Assembly (NCBI GenBank): GCA_018817425.1
Contig: JAHITX010000096.1
Location: 62,001-126,000, forward strand
DNA: 64,000 nt
Direction of reading: 5' to 3'
Origin: Pseudomonadota bacterium
Lineage (GTDB): Bacteria; Desulfobacterota; Desulfobacteria; Desulfobacterales; RPRI01
Below the pieces are notes generated by a model. That model made no database searches and had not been told where the DNA came from. It saw only the letters and a program-made list of their open reading frames with translations. This document shows positions 48,195 through 58,006 of this stretch, piece by piece. A program made the translations under genes and the position numbers. Position 1 is the stretch's first letter, and every line of letters begins with the position of its first letter.

Positions 48195-49133
48195 ATGCAG
48201 TTTGAAAGGAAACACATTCTTGATATGGAATCCCTTTCAGCAGAAGAAATTACTTTTATTATTGACACCGCTGACCGGTTAAAAGAAATTTCAAGAAGAC
48301 CGGTAAAAAAAGTACCGACATTAAGAGGCAAAACTGTGGTACTTTTTTTTTATGAAGCAAGCACCCGTACCCGTTCTTCTTTCGAACTGGCTGCGAAACG
48401 TTTGAGCGCTGACAGTATTTCCATATCAAAATCTTCCAGCAGTATTGTTAAAGGAGAAACTTTAATAGATACTGCTAAAAATCTTGAAGCTATGAACCCG
48501 GATGTAATTATTATCAGGCACTCTTCGGCAGGAGCACCACATATGCTTGCAAAAGTGCTGAAAACATCAATAATCAATGCCGGTGATGGAATGCATGCTC
48601 ATCCCAGCCAGGCGCTTTTGGATATAATGACGGTAAGAGAAAAGAAAGGCTTTATAAAGGGCCTGCAAATTGCAATAATTGGAGATATATCTCACAGCAG
48701 AGTTGCTAGATCAGACATTACAGGCTTTACTAAAATGGGGGCCAATGTAGTTGTTGCCGGCCCTTTAACAATGATTCCAAAAGGTATAGAAAGTCTTGGC
48801 GCTCATGTTGCAGAAAGTTCAGATGTTGCCGTAAAAAACGCAGATGTAATAATTATGTTAAGGATACAGAAAGAAAGGCAGAACAGTTTTTTATATCCTT
48901 CCGATCGTGAATATTCCAAAATTTTTGGCCTTAACCGGCAAAGGATCAAAAAAGCAAAAAAAGACGTTCTGATTATGCATCCCGGCCCTATAAACAGAGG
49001 GGTTGAAATCTCATCCGAATTGGCAGACGGACCTTATTCAATTATTCTTGATCAGGTGACAAATGGTGTTTCATTACGTATGGCTCTTTTGTATCTAACC
49101 ACCGGAGGTATTCGAAATGTTGACTCTGATTAA
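48195..49133 (+). CDS. pyrB: Aspartate carbamoyltransferase catalytic subunit
   Basis: 312 residues, second step of pyrimidine synthesis. The carbamoyl-phosphate loop is [17 protein letters not shown], followed by RHSSAGAPH and [12 protein letters not shown]. No regulatory subunit is seen. The end overlaps pyrC by 17 nt, which fits an assembled ATCase-DHOase complex. AGGCAGGTG precedes the ATG. Confidence 0.96.
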   Translation: MQFERKHILDMESLSAEEITFIIDTADRLKEISRRPVKKVPTLRGKTVVLFFYEASTRTRSSFELAAKRLSADSISISKSSSSIVKGETLIDTAKNLEAMNPDVIIIRHSSAGAPHMLAKVLKTSIINAGDGMHAHPSQALLDIMTVREKKGFIKGLQIAIIGDISHSRVARSDITGFTKMGANVVVAGPLTMIPKGIESLGAHVAESSDVAVKNADVIIMLRIQKERQNSFLYPSDREYSKIFGLNRQRIKKAKKDVLIMHPGPINRGVEISSELADGPYSIILDQVTNGVSLRMALLYLTTGGIRNVDSD

Positions 49134-50424
49134 GGGTGGAAGGGTTATAGACCCAGGGAACATCGACGGGGTTATGGATATCCTTATAAAAAACGACAGG
49201 ATAATCGATATAACGCCTTTGGAGAAATCTGAAAGCAATACTTCTGAATTATTAAAAAAATATACTGCTATCAGAATAATTGATGCTTCCGGCAAAATAG
49301 TTGTTCCGGGATTAATTGACATGCATGTTCATTTAAGGGAACCCGGGCAGGAATATAAAGAAACAATTGAATCAGGGACACTTGCAGCTGCTTCAGGTGG
49401 TTTTACAAGCGTTTGCGCAATGCCAAATACCATTCCCGTAAATGATAACAGTCAAGTTACCAGATATATTTTAAACAGGGCCAAAGATGTTGGAAAAGTA
49501 AATGTGTATCCTGTTGCAGCAATAAGTGTCGGTCTTGACGGAAGCAGGCTTTGTGAATATGGCGATTTAAAAGAAGCCGGAGCAGTAGCAATTTCCGATG
49601 ATGGACATCCCGTATCAAACAGCCGCCTCATGCGAAGAGCAATGGAATATGCTAAGGGGTTCGGGTTACCTGTGATTTCGCATTGCGAAGTAAGTGAACT
49701 TTCATCGGGCGGATCAATGAATGAAGGTTTTGTCTCTACAAGAATGGGTTTGGCAGGAATACCGAATGAAGCTGAAAGCATAATGGTTGCAAGAGATATT
49801 GCTTTATGCGAACTTACAGGCGCACATCTTCACATAGCGCATGTAAGTACTTCCCAATCCCTAAGGGCCATAAGAGATGCCAAGAAAAGAGGTCTTCCGG
49901 TTACTGCTGAAACTGCCCCGCATTATTTTACCCTTACAGAAGAAGCCGTTTGTGGTTATAATACCAATGCAAAGATGAACCCGCCTCTTAGATCCGAAAC
50001 TGACAGAAATGCAATCAGAGAAGGGCTTGCCGATGGAACAATTGATGTTATCGCAACCGACCATGCCCCGCATTCCAGCCTTGAAAAAGATGTTGAATTT
50101 GATTTGGCTGCAAACGGAATTGTCGGTCTTGAAACATCTGTTTCGCTTGGCTTAAAGCTTGTTGAGGAAGGCATTATCAGTCTTTCCGTACTGATAGAAA
50201 AAATGTCTTCTAATCCGGCACGCATCTTAGGTTTTGACAAGAGCATAAAAAAGGGAAACATTGCAGACATTACAGTTATTGATACAAATATGCCATACAC
50301 TGTTGATTCGGATTTATTTTGTTCTCTTGGCCGTAACACCCCGTTTAATGGATGGAAAATCAAAGGAAAAACATATCTTACAATGGTGGCCGGAAAAATT
50401 GTATATGAAAATATAATTTCCTGA
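49117..50424 (+). CDS. pyrC: Dihydroorotase
   Basis: 435-residue amidohydrolase of pyrimidine synthesis. Metal motif [17 protein letters not shown], later [14 protein letters not shown] and TDHAPHS. Catalytic residues look complete, unlike the inactive PyrC-like partners of some ATCases. It overlaps pyrB by 17 nt and ends 13 bp before the sigma-54 regulator. Confidence 0.95.
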   Translation: MLTLIKGGRVIDPGNIDGVMDILIKNDRIIDITPLEKSESNTSELLKKYTAIRIIDASGKIVVPGLIDMHVHLREPGQEYKETIESGTLAAASGGFTSVCAMPNTIPVNDNSQVTRYILNRAKDVGKVNVYPVAAISVGLDGSRLCEYGDLKEAGAVAISDDGHPVSNSRLMRRAMEYAKGFGLPVISHCEVSELSSGGSMNEGFVSTRMGLAGIPNEAESIMVARDIALCELTGAHLHIAHVSTSQSLRAIRDAKKRGLPVTAETAPHYFTLTEEAVCGYNTNAKMNPPLRSETDRNAIREGLADGTIDVIATDHAPHSSLEKDVEFDLAANGIVGLETSVSLGLKLVEEGIISLSVLIEKMSSNPARILGFDKSIKKGNIADITVIDTNMPYTVDSDLFCSLGRNTPFNGWKIKGKTYLTMVAGKIVYENIIS

Positions 50425-50437
50425 ACTTACAATACTT

Positions 50438-51844
50438 ATGGATAAAAAAAACTTTAATATACTTGTTGTTGATGATGAAGAAAGCATGAGAGAATTACTG
50501 GATGTAATTTTGTCAAGAGAGGGATACAATATTACATCAGCCGGAAGTGGTGGCAAGGCAATCTCCTGGCTTGGAAAAAAAGATTTTGATCTTCTCCTTT
50601 GTGATATCAGGCTGGGGGATATGACAGGAATTGATGTCCTCAAGGCAGCAAAGAAGAAAGATCTTAATTCTGTTGTCATCATGATTTCCGCTTATGCTTC
50701 AGCGGAAACAGCGATTGAAGCCATGAACAGTGGGGCATATGACTATGTTCCTAAACCTTTCAACAATGAGGAGCTTAAACTTACTATTGCTAACGCTCTT
50801 GAATTAAAGACCATAGAGCGGGAAAAGAAATATATTGATAATGAACTTAAAAAACAGCTTCATTTCGGGAAAATAATAGGAAACAGTCCCGCCATGATGC
50901 ATGTATACAATCTTATAAAGCAGGTTGCAAAAACTAAAACTAGTATACTTATTACAGGTGAAAGCGGAACCGGCAAAGAACTTATAGCAAAAGCCATTCA
51001 TGATGAAAGCAATCGTCGCGACAAGCCTTTTGTGGTGATAAACTGTGCCGGTATTCCGGAATCATTAATGGAGAGTGAGCTTTTCGGGCATAAGAAAGGG
51101 GCTTTTACTGGGGCTGCATATGATAAGAAAGGACTATTTGAGCTTGCCGATAAAGGAACCGTTTTTTTAGATGAGATAGGCGAGCTTAGCATACATCTTC
51201 AGGTAAAACTTCTAAGGGTTGTCCAGGAAAGAGTATTTAAAGCTGTTGGGGGTATCGAAGATATTGCAGTTGATATAAGGATAATATCTGCAACGAATAA
51301 AGATCTTACAAGCGAAGTAATAGAAGAGCGTTTCAGAGAAGATCTTTTCTACAGATTAAATGTTATAGAGATAAAATTGCCTTCTTTAAGAGAGAGAAAA
51401 AGCGATATTCGTGCTCTGGCCCAGCATTTTCTTGAAAAGTATTCCAATGAAATGGGCAAAGAAGTTACGAAATTATCTTCTTATGCTATAGATCTTTTAA
51501 ATAAATATGAATTTCCCGGAAATATCCGGGAACTTGAGAATTTAATGGAAAGAAGTGTAGCCATTAGTGATACAAATATTCTTCTTCCTGAAAGTCTTTC
51601 TATTTCTATGCATAAGAGAAGACGCTTTGTTGAAGGAGTTAAAGGGCGAAGATTTGATTTAAACGATGTTGAAAACGGTGTTTCTCTTGATGCAATACTT
51701 GAAGATCTTGAAAAAGCTTATGTAAAGAAGGCATTCGAATTTTCAGGCGGTGATAAGATAAGATCTGCTGAATTACTGGGAATTAACTTAAGGTCAATGA
51801 GATACCGTCTTGAAAAACACCATCTATACAGTAAAGGTGAATAA
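50438..51844 (+). CDS. Sigma-54-dependent response regulator, orphan
   Basis: 468 residues. The receiver domain has Asp56 in LLLCDIRLGDMTG and PKPF Lys106. The AAA+ domain has Walker A GESGTGKE (174-181), GAFTGA (221-226) and VFLDEIGEL. The Fis-type helix-turn-helix ends it (DKIRSAELLGINLRSMRYRLEKH). No kinase gene is adjacent. It is PilR/NtrC-like but the target is unknown. It follows pyrC by 13 bp, which is unexpected company. Confidence 0.92.
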   Translation: MDKKNFNILVVDDEESMRELLDVILSREGYNITSAGSGGKAISWLGKKDFDLLLCDIRLGDMTGIDVLKAAKKKDLNSVVIMISAYASAETAIEAMNSGAYDYVPKPFNNEELKLTIANALELKTIEREKKYIDNELKKQLHFGKIIGNSPAMMHVYNLIKQVAKTKTSILITGESGTGKELIAKAIHDESNRRDKPFVVINCAGIPESLMESELFGHKKGAFTGAAYDKKGLFELADKGTVFLDEIGELSIHLQVKLLRVVQERVFKAVGGIEDIAVDIRIISATNKDLTSEVIEERFREDLFYRLNVIEIKLPSLRERKSDIRALAQHFLEKYSNEMGKEVTKLSSYAIDLLNKYEFPGNIRELENLMERSVAISDTNILLPESLSISMHKRRRFVEGVKGRRFDLNDVENGVSLDAILEDLEKAYVKKAFEFSGGDKIRSAELLGINLRSMRYRLEKHHLYSKGE

Positions 51845-52246
51845 GGTTTAAAAAACCATACAGAATATATTAGTCTGTACTAAACAACCGATACTTATAT
51901 TGTCCCCCATTCTTGCCTAAAGAAAATGTCATAACCAATCATATATAACTTGAATCGGAACATTATTTTGGCAATCTGCATAACAATCTGAAAGATAGAT
52001 CAATCAATTTCCCAATACTTTATTTGGCATTTTTCGATTCGGAAATAAATATTGACACTCTTACGTGTTTGAAATATGACATACATGTCATATGATAGGT
52101 AATTTAATACTATAGATACTTACACAAAAGTTGATCCAACAGCCTAAAATCCTAGGAAAAATTAATAATTTAGTAAACGGAGTGTATATATCATATTATC
52201 ATATCCTATAAAACATACGCGGGCTTTTGAAACTACCAACACAAAG
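51845..52246. other. 402-bp intergenic region with promoter and palindrome
   Basis: No gene seen. A small hairpin TACAGA/TCTGTA (51859-51879) follows the regulator gene. The promoter and palindrome at 52052-52093 lie here, and an AGTAAACGGAG stretch about 65 nt before the next start could be a ribosome-binding site for an alternative start. Confidence 0.45.
52052..52093 (+). promoter_or_regulatory. Sigma-70 promoter overlapped by a palindromic operator
   Basis: TTGACA (52052-52057), exactly 17 nt, then TATGAC (52075-52080). The -10 box sits inside the perfect inverted repeat ATATGACA, TACA, TGTCATAT (52074-52093). A regulator bound there would block RNA polymerase. Confidence 0.65.
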
Positions 52247-53851
52247 TTGGAAAATTCCGAGATTGACATACTATCCGAAGATAGGTTGGACTATCGTATG
52301 GAAAGCATTATCCGTCTCTGGGAAGTTTTGCGAAATATTGGAAAATTAGATAAAAAACTTCAGATTATCACCGATACAGTTAATGACATTTTTAAAGCGA
52401 AATTCACCATATTATGGATTGTTAAAGAAGGGGATCGGTGCAATTCCGGTTGTCCTTTTTCACAAAACGGTTTTGGTTACAAAACCTGTAGAGGTGACAT
52501 TGAATGTCTGCATCTGATAGCCGGTTCCGGTTTCGATAGCAACATAGATGCAGATCTTAACAGGATACCGTTAAGCCATTTTAAAACCGACAAGATCAAT
52601 ATCGGCATCAGTGAAAAATCAGCAATAAATAAATTCATTAAAGATTTGTTTATCCATAATGAAAATGGGATTAGCACCCAGGATATTAAATCAGTTGTCA
52701 GGTTAAAGCTTGTTTCGGATTACGACAAAGCCATAGGTGTACTTACCGTGTTCAGCCAACAGGTGATCAGCTCTCCTGATATTGTTCATATCGAATGTTT
52801 CTCCAATTTGGCTGCTCAGGTTATAAAGAATTCTCAACTGGAAGATTCTCTGATAAAATATCGTGAACATCTTGAAGGTCTTATAAAAGTACGTACTGAT
52901 GATCTGATGGAAACCAACCGGAAATTACAAAAGATTGTCAAGGAAAAAGCCCATATTGAAAAATCTCTTATAGAAAGCGAAAAAAGGTTTCGCAGCGTTC
53001 TCGATAATTCATATGATGTTATTTACTTTATGAATTTTAAAACATCAAAATTCGAATATCTAAGCCCGTCTTCTTTGAAAATAACCGGTTATACTCCCGA
53101 AGAAATCATATATTTGCAGGAAAGCGGAAATTTTGACTTCCTTCATCCTGAAGAGGAAGATAATGTCCATGAATTCTTTAAACAACTGAACATTCGTCCG
53201 GATGAGGATGATATTAACAGAACCATAACCTTCAGAATGAAACATAAAACAAATGGCCGCCGCTGGGTCAGCACCACGCGTTCAGTTATTTTTGATGAAA
53301 ATGGAGAACCGGCAGCTATTGTTGGTAATCTTAGAGATATTACTGATATTAAAAATGCTGAAGAACAAGAAAAAAAAATGAAAGATAATCTTGAAAACAT
53401 GGTTCAGGAGCGCACAGTTGAACTTGAGAAGAACAACACAGCCTTAGAAGTACTTTTAAAAAAGCGGGAAATGGATAAAACTAAGCTTGAAGAAAAACTG
53501 ATTTTTAATATTAAGCAATTAATTGTTCCATATCTTGAAAGAATAAATAATACTACATTAGATAATTATCAGGAGAATTTGATACATATTATTGAAGCGA
53601 ACTTAAATGACATTCTTACTCCGCTTATTCCGTTTGTTTCTCCTTCTCAGATTGACCTGACACCTTCGGAAATTCAGGTTGCAAGCCTTATAAAGCTGGG
53701 AAAAACCACCAAGGAGATAGCAAACACTTTACACCTGGCTATGAGCACAATCCATTTCCACAGAGATAATATAAGAAATAAAATCGGAATTAAAAACAAA
53801 AAGGTTAATCTTAGAAGCTATCTTCTGTCTTCGGAACAAAACATCTGGTGA
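52247..53851 (+). CDS. GAF-PAS sensor with C-terminal LuxR-type DNA-binding domain
   Basis: 534 residues. An N-terminal GAF-like domain carries a Cys cluster (Cys65, 69, 81, 87: [17 protein letters not shown]). A coiled coil (about 205-245), a PAS domain (about 245-365) with PAC, a second coiled coil and a LuxR helix-turn-helix ([42 protein letters not shown]) follow. No kinase H-box is present, so sensing and DNA binding are in one chain. The TTG at 52247 is the listed start and is uncertain; the ATG at 52298 would remove 17 residues. The palindrome at 52074 may be its own site. Confidence 0.85.
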   Translation: MENSEIDILSEDRLDYRMESIIRLWEVLRNIGKLDKKLQIITDTVNDIFKAKFTILWIVKEGDRCNSGCPFSQNGFGYKTCRGDIECLHLIAGSGFDSNIDADLNRIPLSHFKTDKINIGISEKSAINKFIKDLFIHNENGISTQDIKSVVRLKLVSDYDKAIGVLTVFSQQVISSPDIVHIECFSNLAAQVIKNSQLEDSLIKYREHLEGLIKVRTDDLMETNRKLQKIVKEKAHIEKSLIESEKRFRSVLDNSYDVIYFMNFKTSKFEYLSPSSLKITGYTPEEIIYLQESGNFDFLHPEEEDNVHEFFKQLNIRPDEDDINRTITFRMKHKTNGRRWVSTTRSVIFDENGEPAAIVGNLRDITDIKNAEEQEKKMKDNLENMVQERTVELEKNNTALEVLLKKREMDKTKLEEKLIFNIKQLIVPYLERINNTTLDNYQENLIHIIEANLNDILTPLIPFVSPSQIDLTPSEIQVASLIKLGKTTKEIANTLHLAMSTIHFHRDNIRNKIGIKNKKVNLRSYLLSSEQNIW

Positions 53852-53878
53852 GTTTTCATAATTTTTTTATCTGTTGCC

Positions 53879-55264
53879 CTATCTGTTGTCGACGATTCTT
53901 CTTTTCTGCTGACTGCCCCCTCTTCTTAAAATACCCGCTTCTACAAACTGAATTTCGGGATTTCCCATAAGACCTTTTTCCATATTTTTCTTAACAGACG
54001 GTACGGAATTTATGCAGCCGATGATCCTGGCTGTTAAATCATCCTGATTTTTCAGTACCTCAACACAGCATTTAATATGATCCAGGCCGTCTTTTCTGGT
54101 GATAAATATTCTGTAATCTATCAGCTCAGAAATGGCGTATAATCTGTCATCAAAAAGAGATGTATATATTTTATCGTCTTCTCCGATATTGACAATCAGT
54201 GCTTTTCTTCTTGGGATTTCACCGATTCTAAGCAAAGTACAAGCACCACATTCACAGGTACTTCGGATAAGCCGGGCAAGATCTCCTGTACGATAGCGAA
54301 TCAAAGGCATGCCAATACGATTTAAAGTAGTAAAAACCAGCTCTCCTTCCTCTTCTTCGTTTTTTATCGGCTCACCTGTTTTAAAATCTACTATTTCAAA
54401 ATAAAGATCACATTCATTAAAATGGTAACCCTTGTGTGCTGTGCATTCTATACCGATAGCAAAGCCAGGTTCCGTCATTCCGTAATGATGGTATACTTTT
54501 GCATTCCAAGCTTTTTCTAAAGCCTTCCGCATGGCAGGGGAAAGATATTCGGAGGTGATAAAAACGAATTTTACGCCAATATCGGCCAGATCAAAAACAG
54601 ACTCGGATTCTTTTGTCATGCGCCATATGCGAAAGGCTGATCCCATGATCATATCCGGTTTAAATGCTTTTATGCTTTCAATCTGAGATGGGGTAGGGCT
54701 GTCGCACTGACCGATTAACGGAATTCCGTTAAGATTTTTTACTCCTTTTGCAATCATTCCGGCCATGCTAAGCGGAGGAGAATTATCGGGCAAAAATATC
54801 TGAACTTTGCATCCGTCAAAACAATATTGATCGTTTCCGTCCGAAACAACAGTGTGCATTATTGCTGCCATGGATTCTATGATTGTATCTGCATCCTGCT
54901 GTGTGAAAAATATTTTTTTGGGTTTTCCGGTAGTACCTGTTGTAAAATGACTGTATATCCTGTCAATTTTTCCCAATGAAACACAAAGGAGCTTATAAGG
55001 GCTGTTTATTAAATCATCGGGTTCGGTAAAAGGAAGATGTCTGATACTTTCAAGAGAATCAATTTTGGTGATTTTATCTTTAAGAGATTTATAAAATACA
55101 CTGTTATCGGCAGCATAGCAAAGTGTCTTTATAAGCCTGTCAAGCTGATACTGCTCAATATCCTTACGGGTAATGCAGTCTGGGTTTTGACCGAATTGTT
55201 TTCGTGAGCAGTTTTTATTTAAAGACTCTTTAATTTTGTTATGAATCCATTTTTCCAAAATCAT
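53879..55264 (-). CDS. AMP-forming CoA ligase (PaaK-like)
   Basis: 461 residues of the adenylate-forming family. The phosphate loop is TTGTTGKPKKIFF, then YHHYGMTEPGFAIG and RYRTGDLARLI. A Cys segment (CECGACTLLRIGEI) and a C-terminal lid with KRRIVD are present. Its length and features fit phenylacetate-CoA ligase relatives and, from memory, the DVU1553-type CoA ligases. The acid it activates is unknown. It is the last gene of the minus-strand cluster, separated from the hydratase gene by a hairpin repeat element. The long gap between GAGGG and the ATG makes the start somewhat uncertain. Confidence 0.85.
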   Translation of the reverse strand: MILEKWIHNKIKESLNKNCSRKQFGQNPDCITRKDIEQYQLDRLIKTLCYAADNSVFYKSLKDKITKIDSLESIRHLPFTEPDDLINSPYKLLCVSLGKIDRIYSHFTTGTTGKPKKIFFTQQDADTIIESMAAIMHTVVSDGNDQYCFDGCKVQIFLPDNSPPLSMAGMIAKGVKNLNGIPLIGQCDSPTPSQIESIKAFKPDMIMGSAFRIWRMTKESESVFDLADIGVKFVFITSEYLSPAMRKALEKAWNAKVYHHYGMTEPGFAIGIECTAHKGYHFNECDLYFEIVDFKTGEPIKNEEEEGELVFTTLNRIGMPLIRYRTGDLARLIRSTCECGACTLLRIGEIPRRKALIVNIGEDDKIYTSLFDDRLYAISELIDYRIFITRKDGLDHIKCCVEVLKNQDDLTARIIGCINSVPSVKKNMEKGLMGNPEIQFVEAGILRRGGSQQKRRIVDNR

Positions 55265-55286
55265 ATTGAAATTCTATTTCCCTCAA

Positions 55287-55400
55287 TTCCCCCTTAAGAA
55301 AGGGGGATAAAGGGGGTTGTTTTTTTATATATAAGCTGAAACCGAAAAGTTCTATCAAGAAAGCTCTAACAACCCCCTGACCCCCTTTGCTAAGGGGGAA
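55287..55400. repeat. 114-bp palindromic repeat (C5/G5-rich ends)
   Basis: TTCCCCCTTAAGAAAGGGGG at 55287 is matched at the other end by the inverse of TTCCCCCTTAGCAAAGGGGG, and both arms continue with GGGGGTTGTT. The whole element folds into a long hairpin. Repeats with this CCCCCTTA...AAAGGGGG signature are widespread in bacterial genomes. It splits the cluster between the hydratase and CoA ligase genes. No target duplication was seen. Confidence 0.8.
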
Positions 55401-55433
55401 GTAACGTTCGTCAGTATTTATTAAGCCGGGCAA

Positions 55434-56597
55434 TCATGTTGGAGCTAAATACGGTTCCCCTGTTCTTTTATCTATCGGCCCAAGCTTGTCATTTCGTGAT
55501 GGCAGTATAATAGTCGATTTTGCAGGCATAACATCGTCACCTCTTTGATTAATAGCTTTTGATACTATATCAACACAGCATTCTTTCTTATCATCTATAT
55601 ATTTATCTGTAACATAGCCGGAAATTCTGATGGCATCCGAAAGATAAACCAGCCTCTTAAATCTTGCATGGCTGCTTTTTATCCAGCCATTATCACCCAT
55701 CCAGTTTGTCAGAAAATGGATAAGCCAGCAATGCCTTTGAACAGCCGTATCATAAGGATAAGGCAAACCGCATTCATTTGCTGCATCAATATTATAATGC
55801 ACACTAAAAACAGGTTCCATAGCAGAAGTTTTGCTGTCTCTAAATGCCCAGGCCGGATGTTTGCGGTAAGTTCTAAGTGCCGATCCATGAGCCTGTAATG
55901 GAACCGGCGAAGCGCCAATGCAAAAGGATATAATATCAGTTATCCCCAAAGGGCCTTTTATGATTTCGGGTAATACTTTGCCTTTGTCAACATCTTCATA
56001 ATAAAGCGGCTTTGTACCCCGGTATTTTTCTGCAAGCACATGATCTTCAATTTCTTCCAGTTCCTGTAATGTCCATGGATGAGGCAATTTAAATTTTTTG
56101 CCGGAAACATCTTGTTCATCCGGGCTTCGTTCAACCCTGAATGCAGAAGAGTTGACGCTGGCAACCAAATGGTCAGTCTGATTTATAAATTTTACTTCCT
56201 GCTGTTCATAAACGGATTTGCCGTATAATTTGCTGTTGACCTTTTTGCATCCTGTCAAAAAACATTGAGGACTAATCCGGTCATTTGCCAGTACCGGTTT
56301 GTAGTATTGCCAGTCTACACTTGTTTGTAAAGCATGCACTCCCGGCAAACCCTGCAATACCCAAGTGGGAAGAACACTGTTAAGCCATGATGGCGGAGCC
56401 GGAAGTGTTTTATAAGAAGTTGAATCGGCATATTTCTTATCTCTCCACAATTTATTGGGATCGCCTATGCCGTCGGCAAACTTTTTAATCGCATCTTCTG
56501 TGGCGACACTGTTAAATTGATAGTTAACACGAAGTTGTTTTCCTACCCGGCTTCTCATTTCTTCAAACGCTGTATACGTAATCTTACTCTTTTCCAT
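55434..56597 (-). CDS. Two-domain hot-dog (FAS1/MaoC-like) acyl dehydratase
   Basis: 387 residues from the ATG at 56597, with AAGGA 11 nt upstream and 14 bp after the radical SAM stop. The N-terminal half is a MaoC-like dehydratase N-domain (FADGIGDPNKLWRD, AYPSW-type region PAPPSWLNSVLPTW). The C-terminal half has VHYNIDAANECGLPYPYDTAVQRHCWLIHFLTNWMGDNGWIK, positions about 270-311, a motif of enoyl-CoA hydratase-like hot-dog proteins. It probably adds or removes water at an acyl-CoA. The substrate is unknown, but the CoA ligase next door implies a CoA thioester. A longer frame to 56687 overlaps the radical SAM gene. Confidence 0.82.
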   Translation of the reverse strand: MEKSKITYTAFEEMRSRVGKQLRVNYQFNSVATEDAIKKFADGIGDPNKLWRDKKYADSTSYKTLPAPPSWLNSVLPTWVLQGLPGVHALQTSVDWQYYKPVLANDRISPQCFLTGCKKVNSKLYGKSVYEQQEVKFINQTDHLVASVNSSAFRVERSPDEQDVSGKKFKLPHPWTLQELEEIEDHVLAEKYRGTKPLYYEDVDKGKVLPEIIKGPLGITDIISFCIGASPVPLQAHGSALRTYRKHPAWAFRDSKTSAMEPVFSVHYNIDAANECGLPYPYDTAVQRHCWLIHFLTNWMGDNGWIKSSHARFKRLVYLSDAIRISGYVTDKYIDDKKECCVDIVSKAINQRGDDVMPAKSTIILPSRNDKLGPIDKRTGEPYLAPT

Positions 56598-56611
56598 ACA
56601 CTCATTTATCC

Positions 56612-57997
56612 TTAATAATTGATTGGCCCGGGCTGTATTTTTCTGTGCAGACTGCCGCCTTGCGAGCCGGTTAAATAGTAACTGCAAAAAGGAATCAGCC
56701 GCTTATCTGTTGTTATAACGTGGATGCAGCAGCCCTTAAGTCTTTTAAGATCAATTGTCCAGGCATCCATAAAAGGCATCCCCGATATGGATAAATAGTG
56801 TGTTTGAATCCGTTCGTAAAAATTATTAAAAGGTCCGTTTGGGGTTTTGCATGCACATTGTTTTGTTGCAGGTTCTATAAATCTGGATTTTTCAGTGATA
56901 AAGCGCCGCACATGAGCAGTCGGACTTTCTTTCTTTTGGCTTTGAATACAGTTTTCAAAAAGAGTGGATTTATCGGGATGAAAACGGGTAGTCGCCTGCA
57001 GTTTGCCCTTATCATTTAAGATATAAAATCCTGAAAAGCCGCAATGCGAATCCATTTTCCTGCGTGGCTGGAAATCATGAGCCTTGATTTCACCAGAGGT
57101 TTGAATTTCAAGCAATCTTAATATTTCAGGAGTAGTAATTCTGCTTTCATTTGATGGGCAAAAATTATAGCGTCCGGAATAGGTAACAGGCTGGAAATGA
57201 ATTCCTTTGATAACCGGCATATAGCGTTTGGCAAAAAACAGGATCTCTCCCAATTGAGAGTCATTAACTTTCGGAATTACTGTGGGTACCAATTGCACAC
57301 CCATCTTGATTTCAGAGCAGTTTTCAACCGCGTTTATCTTTAGACCAAAAAGATCAACGCCCCTTAGTGTCCGGTAAACATCATCCGTTACACCATCAAA
57401 TTGAAGATAAATCAAATCAGTTCCGGCATCTTTTAAAGCCTTTAAATAAACTTTGTCTTTTGCTATCCTGATGCCGTTGGTATTAATCTGGACATGACCC
57501 AATCCGGCATTCTTTGCAACACTCACAATTTCAGGAAGATCATCTCTTACAGTCGGTTCTCCGCCGCTTAACTGAATGGGGCAAGTTCCGGCAGCAGCCA
57601 CAACTGCTTCACACATTTCTTTAAGCTGTTTAATTTCGGGAGTATTTGATGATGATTGCCTGTCTCCGGCAAAACATACGGGGCAGGAAAGGTTACACTT
57701 ATCTGTGACTTCCATTAAAACAGTACAGGTATCCGCCTGGTGTTCCGGGCATATCCCACAATCTTTCGGACATCCTGAAATGGTTTTCGTCTGTTTTTCC
57801 TGAAGCGGCTGTGAAAATTCTCCATAGCCCCATTGTTCAAATGTCGGATTGCCTCTCCAGATTACAGTTTTAAATTCGCCATGAACGGGACAGGTTTTTT
57901 TAAGAAAGATATCTTCACCTTCTGAAATCTTTACAGCCGGTATTACAGCAAGACAATGAGGGCAAATACTTGTTGTTTCGCCTATATTTTTAGGCAT
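56612..57997 (-). CDS. Radical SAM protein, TrsS/tetraether-synthase-like
   Basis: 461 residues. N-terminal Cys pairs (CPHC at 12-15, Cys36 in CPVHGEF; CPKDCGICPEH at 76-85) are followed by the radical SAM motif CNLSCPVC (101-108). The SAM-binding SGGEPTVRDDLPE is intact. C-terminal Cys-rich stretches (QCACKTPNG, LKGCCIHVITTDKRLIPFCSYY) could hold auxiliary clusters. The N-terminal layout is shared with tetraether lipid synthase (Tes) and with the DVU1554/TrsS-type proteins (recalled, not searched). No in-frame TGA is present, so it is the all-Cys form. It lies 9 bp after the methyltransferase gene. Confidence 0.85.
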   Translation of the reverse strand: MPKNIGETTSICPHCLAVIPAVKISEGEDIFLKKTCPVHGEFKTVIWRGNPTFEQWGYGEFSQPLQEKQTKTISGCPKDCGICPEHQADTCTVLMEVTDKCNLSCPVCFAGDRQSSSNTPEIKQLKEMCEAVVAAAGTCPIQLSGGEPTVRDDLPEIVSVAKNAGLGHVQINTNGIRIAKDKVYLKALKDAGTDLIYLQFDGVTDDVYRTLRGVDLFGLKINAVENCSEIKMGVQLVPTVIPKVNDSQLGEILFFAKRYMPVIKGIHFQPVTYSGRYNFCPSNESRITTPEILRLLEIQTSGEIKAHDFQPRRKMDSHCGFSGFYILNDKGKLQATTRFHPDKSTLFENCIQSQKKESPTAHVRRFITEKSRFIEPATKQCACKTPNGPFNNFYERIQTHYLSISGMPFMDAWTIDLKRLKGCCIHVITTDKRLIPFCSYYLTGSQGGSLHRKIQPGPINY

Positions 57998-58006
57998 TTT
58001 ACTATC

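Noticed and set aside
52002-52035. TTGGCAATCTGC and TTGGCATTTTTC as further sigma-54 promoters
   Set aside because: GG and GC are not 10 nt apart, or the GC is absent.
55239-55433. 64-codon open frame between CoA ligase and hydratase
   Set aside because: Made mainly of the 114-bp palindromic repeat (LSKGGQG/PFLKGE peptides are typical translations of such repeats).
56612-57997. Selenocysteine in the radical SAM gene
   Set aside because: Some relatives are thought to be selenoproteins, but the frame here has no internal TGA and uses Cys throughout.
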